Assembly (NCBI GenBank): GCA_016286075.1
Contig: JAEERZ010000075.1
Location: forward strand, 1-9,334
Direction: 5' to 3'
From: Selenomonadaceae bacterium
GTDB lineage: Bacteria; Bacillota; Negativicutes; Selenomonadales; Selenomonadaceae
DNA length: 9,334 nt
Below the pieces are notes generated by a model. That model was not told the DNA's origin, did not search any database, and saw nothing but the letters and a program-made list of their open reading frames with translations. Shown here piece after piece: positions 5,797 through 9,334 of the stretch (position 1 is the stretch's first letter; each line of letters opens with the position of its first letter). Position numbers and translations under genes: made by a program.

Positions 5797-6219
5797 ATGC
5801 TTGATCAGATCATGCGGTCGCCGACGTTCGACTATATAGAACGCGGCCTTTCCGCGGCAAATCTTCGGCATGAGGTTATCTCGGATAATCTCGCGAATAT
5901 CAACACGCCGAATTTCAAGCGGAGCCAGGTCGTGTTTGAGGAGCTTCTGGCGAAGGAGATATACGGCGACGGCGACGAGGGGAAGTTGCCGCTCGTTCGC
6001 ACCCACGACAAGCATTTGCCCGTGGGGAAATTCGCGCCGGCACAGGCTCGGGTGGAGCGCGACGACTCCACTACCATGCGCGCGGACAACAACAATGTGG
6101 ACATTGACATGGAGATGGCGAGCCTTGCGAAAAACCAGCTTTACTACAACGCGCTGACGCGGCAGCTCAGCGGGCATATTTCCAAGATCAAGTCCGTCAT
6201 GCAGGGCGGAGAGAGTTGA
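5797..6219 (+). CDS. flgB: Flagellar basal-body rod protein FlgB
   Basis: Proximal rod subunit of the flagellar basal body, exported by the flagellar type III system and assembled just above the MS-ring/FliE. The product is 140 residues, normal for the family. The N-terminal helix carries the rod-protein motif EVISDNLANINTPNFKRSQV (26-45). The C-terminal coiled-coil segment includes NNNVDIDMEMASLAKNQLYY (98-117), both diagnostic of FlgB. The ATG at 5797 has GGGGGG (5785-5790) 6 nt upstream. A GTG at 5758 in the same frame would add a 13-residue extension with no family match and was rejected. It is the first gene of the flagellar run and sits 29 nt before flgC. Confidence 0.96.
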   Translation: MLDQIMRSPTFDYIERGLSAANLRHEVISDNLANINTPNFKRSQVVFEELLAKEIYGDGDEGKLPLVRTHDKHLPVGKFAPAQARVERDDSTTMRADNNNVDIDMEMASLAKNQLYYNALTRQLSGHISKIKSVMQGGES

Positions 6220-6248
6220 CAGTCTTTGGTGTTGAGGGGGAATGAAGG

Positions 6249-6713
6249 ATGAGCATGTTCGGCGGGATTGATACCTCGGCGTCCGGCCTTACGGCGGAAC
6301 GTCTGCGGATGGACGTGATTTCCAACAACTTGGCCAACGCGAATACAACGCGCACGCTGGAAGGCGGCGCGTATCACCGGCGGTATGTGGTGTTCCAGCC
6401 GCGCGAGTACGATAGAGAAAAGGGATTCGGCTTTTTCATGGCCAACGCCCTGCATAAAAACAGGAAGAACCGCGACCGCGGCAACGGCGTCCGCGCCGTG
6501 CGCATCGAAGAGGACAGGCGGCAGGGGCCGCTCGTTTACGATCCGGGCCATCCCGACGCCAACGCCGAGGGATATGTGGAGCGCCCGAACGTCAACGCCG
6601 TCGCGGAAATGGTCGACTTGATCACGGCCTCCCGCGCATACGAGGCGAACGTAACGGCAATCAACGCCGCAAAAGCCATGACGACGCAGGCCCTCGACAT
6701 CGGGAAGAGCTGA
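6249..6713 (+). CDS. flgC: Flagellar basal-body rod protein FlgC
   Basis: Second proximal rod protein, exported by the flagellar secretion apparatus. The product is 154 residues. The N-terminus MSMFGGIDTSASGLTAERLR continues into MDVISNNLANANTTRT, the typical rod N-terminal heptad region. The C-terminus has DPGHPDANAEGYVERPNVN and VDLITASRAYEANVTAINAA, close to other FlgC proteins. The ATG at 6249 (GAGGGGG at 6234-6240, 8 nt spacing) gives the usual MSxF start. A second ATG at 6255 with AAGGA in front is possible and would remove only two residues. It lies between flgB and fliE, as in most Firmicutes flagellar operons. Confidence 0.96.
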   Translation: MSMFGGIDTSASGLTAERLRMDVISNNLANANTTRTLEGGAYHRRYVVFQPREYDREKGFGFFMANALHKNRKNRDRGNGVRAVRIEEDRRQGPLVYDPGHPDANAEGYVERPNVNAVAEMVDLITASRAYEANVTAINAAKAMTTQALDIGKS

Positions 6714-6765
6714 CGCAGGCTGATTCGGAAATAACGATTTATATAATTCAGATTGAGGTGACGTT

Positions 6766-7068
6766 ATGGAAATGGTGCCTTTGCAGATGACGCCGGTGAA
6801 AATGAGCGCGGAAAGCCATTTGGGAGAGACGATTCCCGAGCCGGAAGTCAGGTCCTTCAGCCAATATCTTGTGGACGCGCTGAAAGAAACCAATTCGCTG
6901 CAAAATAAAGCCGACGCCATGAACGCGGCGCTGGCTGCGGGAGAGGTAGACGATATTTCCCAGGTCGTCATCGCCGGGCAAAAGGCGGAAATCGCTTTGC
7001 AGCTCACGATGCAGGTCAGGAACAGGGCTCTGTCTGCCTATCAGGAGCTTATGCGCATGCAGGTCTGA
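6766..7068 (+). CDS. fliE: Flagellar hook-basal body complex protein FliE
   Basis: Small adaptor that joins the MS-ring (FliF) to the proximal rod and is an early export substrate. The product is 100 residues, normal for FliE. The conserved middle, RSFSQYLVDALKETNSLQNK (about 29-48), and the C-terminal half, GEVDDISQVVIAGQKAEIAL followed by QLTMQVRNRALSAYQELMRMQV, are diagnostic. The start is well supported by GAGGTGA (6755-6761) 4 nt before the ATG. A 52-nt gap separates it from flgC and 42 nt from fliF. Confidence 0.96.
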   Translation: MEMVPLQMTPVKMSAESHLGETIPEPEVRSFSQYLVDALKETNSLQNKADAMNAALAAGEVDDISQVVIAGQKAEIALQLTMQVRNRALSAYQELMRMQV

Positions 7069-7095
7069 CAATCTTTTGCTTTTGCGTAACAAAGC

Positions 7096-7102
7096 GAAGG
7101 GA
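7096..7102 (+). promoter_or_regulatory. Ribosome binding site deciding the fliF start
   Basis: GAAGGGA ends 8 nt before the ATG at 7111 but overlaps the in-frame ATG at 7102. The downstream ATG is therefore preferred, giving a product that begins MPDWKERYLQ. Confidence 0.7.
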
Positions 7103-7110
7103 TGGAAAAG

Positions 7111-8793
7111 ATGCCAGATTGGAAAGAACGATATCTGCAGCTTTGGAATAAGACGACGAAAAAGCAGCGGTACATCGCCCTCGGGGCGGTGGTTCTGCTG
7201 CTGGCGGCCATTGTCGGGGCGAGTTTTCTCTATGGCAGGAAGCCCGACCTTGTGCCGCTTTTCACAAATATGGAAACGAAAGATGCAGGGGACGTCGTAG
7301 CCAAGCTGAATGAACAGAAAATACAATACGAGGTGCAGGAAACGGAACAGGGCGTCACTGTGCTTGTTTCGTCCAAGGACGTCCACAAGGTCCGTCTCGA
7401 TCTGGCCACGCAGGGGCTTCCCCGCGGACATAAGGGCTTCGAGATATTCGACGACAGCAAGCTCGGCGTCACGGAGTTCCAGAACAAGGTCAATTACCTG
7501 CAAGCCCTTCAAGGCGAGCTGACGCGAACCATCGAGCAGATTGCGGCGGTGGACAGGGCGCGCGTTCATATCGTACTCGCCGAGGACAGCCTCTACAAGA
7601 AAAACGAGAAACCGGCTACGGCGTCGATCATGCTGAAGCTGAAAACGGACCAGTCGCTTTCGAAGCAGGAGATCAAGGGTATCGTCAATCTGACGGCCCA
7701 CAGTATTCAAGGGCTGTTGCCGGAAAATATAACGATCGTCGACGAACGGGGCAAGATACTGAACGACCCCGACGAAGACGAGTATGAAGAAAAGGGCGTC
7801 AGCGCCAAGACTATCACGCAGCTGGAAATGACGCGCAAAGTCCAGCAGCGGATGCAGAAGGACGTACAGAGCCTTCTCGATCAGGCTCTTGGAGCCGGGC
7901 GCGCCTTTGTCCGCGTCAATGTGGAACTGGACTTCGACCAAAAGCAGATCGATCGGCAGACCTTTACGCCGGTGGTCGAGGATTCCGGCATCATTCGCAG
8001 CCAGCAGGATATGAGCGAAAGCTACACCGGCACCGCCAACAATCCGGGCGGCCCGGCGGGCGTGCAGGCGAATGTGCCGGGATACGTCGCGGAGGCTGAG
8101 ATAGCCAATGCGAACTATGAAAAGAAAGAATCGACGAAAAACTACGAGATCAACGAAGAAAAACAAAAGGTCGTGGCCTCTCCGGGCTCGATCCGTCGCG
8201 TAAATATCGCGGTGCTCGTCAACGACGATATCACGCAGGCGCAGAGGGACAGCATCATGCGTTCCGTCTCCTCCGCCGTCGGATTGAACCGTGAGCGCGG
8301 CGACACGGTATCCGTGGAGCCGCTGCCGTTCAATACGGAAATCAGGGATCGTATGGCGGCTGCGGAACAGGCGGAGATAGACAGGCAGAATCGTATCATG
8401 TACGCAGTAATAGCGATAATTATCCTGATTATAGCTTCCGCCGTCGGCTATATCATTTGGAAACGCCGGAAGGAGCGTCTGGAGCGGGAAGCGGAAGAAG
8501 CTCGTCTCGAAGAAGAGCGGCGTCTGGCGGAGATAGCGGAACAGGAAGAATTGGAACGCCAGAGACAAGAAGAAGAGGCGGCGGAGATGGAACGTGTGCG
8601 TCTGGAGGAGGAAGCAAAGTTGGCGCGTCAGGAAACCCGCGCGGCTGCGCTCGAAGCGCACGAGATACCGCCGGAAGAGCTTACGGAGGAAGAGAAACTG
8701 CTTATAGCCCAGCGTGAGGCTATTGAAAAGCTTATCAACGACAAGCCCGAGGAGGTTGCTCTCCTTGTGAAGACCTGGCTTGCGGAGGAGTAA
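7111..8793 (+). CDS. fliF: Flagellar MS-ring protein FliF
   Basis: Membrane protein that forms the MS-ring, the base on which rod, switch and export apparatus assemble. The product is 560 residues from ATG 7111 (three more from ATG 7102). A first membrane segment, YIALGAVVLLLAAIVGASFL, is at about residues 21-40. The YscJ/FliF ring-building domains follow, including FQNKVNYLQALQGELTRTIE and RVHIVLAEDSLY. The ring-building region 3 contains KKESTKNYEINEE and SPGSIRRVNIAVLVND. A second membrane segment runs from about 429 to 450. Next comes a Glu/Arg-rich helix of about 70 residues, then the cytoplasmic FliG-binding tail ending EEVALLVKTWLAEE. The helix is longer and more charged than I expect for the family. 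fliG begins 6 nt after the stop. Confidence 0.97.
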   Translation: MPDWKERYLQLWNKTTKKQRYIALGAVVLLLAAIVGASFLYGRKPDLVPLFTNMETKDAGDVVAKLNEQKIQYEVQETEQGVTVLVSSKDVHKVRLDLATQGLPRGHKGFEIFDDSKLGVTEFQNKVNYLQALQGELTRTIEQIAAVDRARVHIVLAEDSLYKKNEKPATASIMLKLKTDQSLSKQEIKGIVNLTAHSIQGLLPENITIVDERGKILNDPDEDEYEEKGVSAKTITQLEMTRKVQQRMQKDVQSLLDQALGAGRAFVRVNVELDFDQKQIDRQTFTPVVEDSGIIRSQQDMSESYTGTANNPGGPAGVQANVPGYVAEAEIANANYEKKESTKNYEINEEKQKVVASPGSIRRVNIAVLVNDDITQAQRDSIMRSVSSAVGLNRERGDTVSVEPLPFNTEIRDRMAAAEQAEIDRQNRIMYAVIAIIILIIASAVGYIIWKRRKERLEREAEEARLEEERRLAEIAEQEELERQRQEEEAAEMERVRLEEEAKLARQETRAAALEAHEIPPEELTEEEKLLIAQREAIEKLINDKPEEVALLVKTWLAEE

Positions 8794-8799
8794 TGAACG

Positions 8800-9334
8800 A
8801 TGCCGGATTATGATATGTACGACGAACCGTTGGAGGATATGTCCAACCAGCAGAAAGCGGCCATCCTCTTCATTACCCTCGGCCCGGAACTTTCGGCGCC
8901 GGTCTTCAAGCATCTGAGCGACGACGAGATCGAGCGCATCACGCTGGAAATCGCCAGCCAGAAACAGGTCACGCCAGCGCAGAAGGCCTACGTCATCAGC
9001 GAGTTCTACCAGCTCGCCATGGCGAAGGATTATCTCTCCAGCGGCGGCCTTGAATACGCTCAGGACGTTCTCGAAAAAGCGCTCGGCTCCGAGAAGGCGG
9101 CCAATATCTTGAGCCGTCTGACCACGAGCCTTCAGGTGCGGCCTTTCGATTTCCTTCGGAAGACCGACCCGTCCCAGCTTTTGAACTTTATCCAGAATGA
9201 GCATCCGCAGACCATCGCGCTGGTCATGGCGTATCTCGACGCCGACCAGGCGGCGATGATCCTTACGGCGCTCCCGTCGGACAAGCAGGCGGACGTCGCG
9301 AAGCGCATCGCCGAAATGGATCGCACTTCGCCGG
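8800..9334 (+). CDS. fliG: Flagellar motor switch protein FliG, N-terminal part (3' end outside window)
   Basis: Rotor protein that binds the FliF C-terminus through its N-terminal domain and interacts with FliM and the stator through later domains. The open frame runs from ATG 8800 to the window end: 178 complete codons plus one base. GGAGGAG (8784-8790) lies 9 nt upstream, inside the end of fliF. The N-terminal domain includes NQQKAAILFITLGPELSAPV (about 16-35) and LSDDEIERITLEIA. The sequence then continues through the linker LTTSLQVRPFDFLRK into the middle domain with the conserved EHPQT motif (134-138), part of the FliM-binding surface. It ends at RIAEMDRTSP, as in B. subtilis FliG. The charged torque-generating C-terminal domain is not visible. 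Confidence 0.97.
   Translation, partial: MPDYDMYDEPLEDMSNQQKAAILFITLGPELSAPVFKHLSDDEIERITLEIASQKQVTPAQKAYVISEFYQLAMAKDYLSSGGLEYAQDVLEKALGSEKAANILSRLTTSLQVRPFDFLRKTDPSQLLNFIQNEHPQTIALVMAYLDADQAAMILTALPSDKQADVAKRIAEMDRTSP

Noticed and set aside
6742..6747. Perfect TATAAT between flgC and fliE as an internal promoter
   Set aside because: No -35 match at 16-18 bp and no extended -10 TG. In this AT-rich gap a lone hexamer is weak evidence.
8793..8799. ATG at 8793 overlapping the fliF stop (TAATGA) as the fliG start
   Set aside because: It is in a different frame from FliG. The ATG at 8800 has a well-spaced GGAGGAG and gives the conserved protein.
6748..9204. A 2.4-kb open frame on the minus strand opposite fliE, fliF and fliG
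   Set aside because: It is an antisense shadow of well-identified flagellar genes, produced by their codon bias. Its translation is rich in Leu, Arg and Phe with no recognisable domain.

Overview
The window is a single co-directional stretch of a motile Bacillota (Firmicutes) chromosome, with every supported gene on the + strand. The order is topA (3' part), trmFO, hslV, hslU, codY, flgB, flgC, fliE, fliF, fliG (5' part). This matches the conserved topA-trmFO-(xerC)-hslVU-codY-fla/che block of Bacillus and of many anaerobic Firmicutes. The folate-dependent TrmFO, CodY and the HslVU-CodY-flagellar linkage point to Bacillota. The GC-rich coding sequence with AT-rich intergenic stretches suggests a higher-GC anaerobic lineage such as Negativicutes or Peptococcia rather than Bacillus. 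That last step is inference, because no rRNA or tRNA is present to test it.

Region 1 (3-2498) is housekeeping. It holds the C-terminal part of DNA topoisomerase I, with three zinc ribbons and a histone-H1-like Lys/Ala tail, followed after 3 nt by the tRNA m5U54 methyltransferase TrmFO. Region 2 (2499-4680) encodes the two-component ATP-dependent protease HslV (peptidase) and HslU (AAA+ unfoldase, TTG start). A strong hairpin built from opposed 7-bp repeats separates them, and a clear intrinsic terminator follows hslU. The recombinase gene xerC/codV that normally lies between trmFO and hslV in Bacillus is absent.

Region 3 (4681-5540) is codY, encoding the global nutrient-sensing regulator. 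It has its own predicted extended -10 promoter and two sequences resembling the CodY operator, one overlapping the predicted transcription start and one inside the upstream terminator hairpin. This suggests autoregulation. The CodY DNA-reading helix is almost identical to that of B. subtilis, but several residues of the branched-chain amino acid pocket, including the position of Arg61, differ.

Region 4 (5541-9334) starts with an AT-rich promoter/leader of about 250 nt and continues with the flagellar basal-body operon: proximal rod FlgB and FlgC, rod/MS-ring adaptor FliE, MS-ring FliF and switch protein FliG (cut off by the window end). FliF carries an unusually long charged helix between its second membrane segment and its FliG-binding tail.

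I found no mobile element, CRISPR array, RNA gene or wholly novel system. The points worth a second look are regulatory and protein-variant details: the heptad hairpin, the CodY boxes and altered CodY pocket, the missing xerC, the HslV N-terminus and the FliF linker helix.
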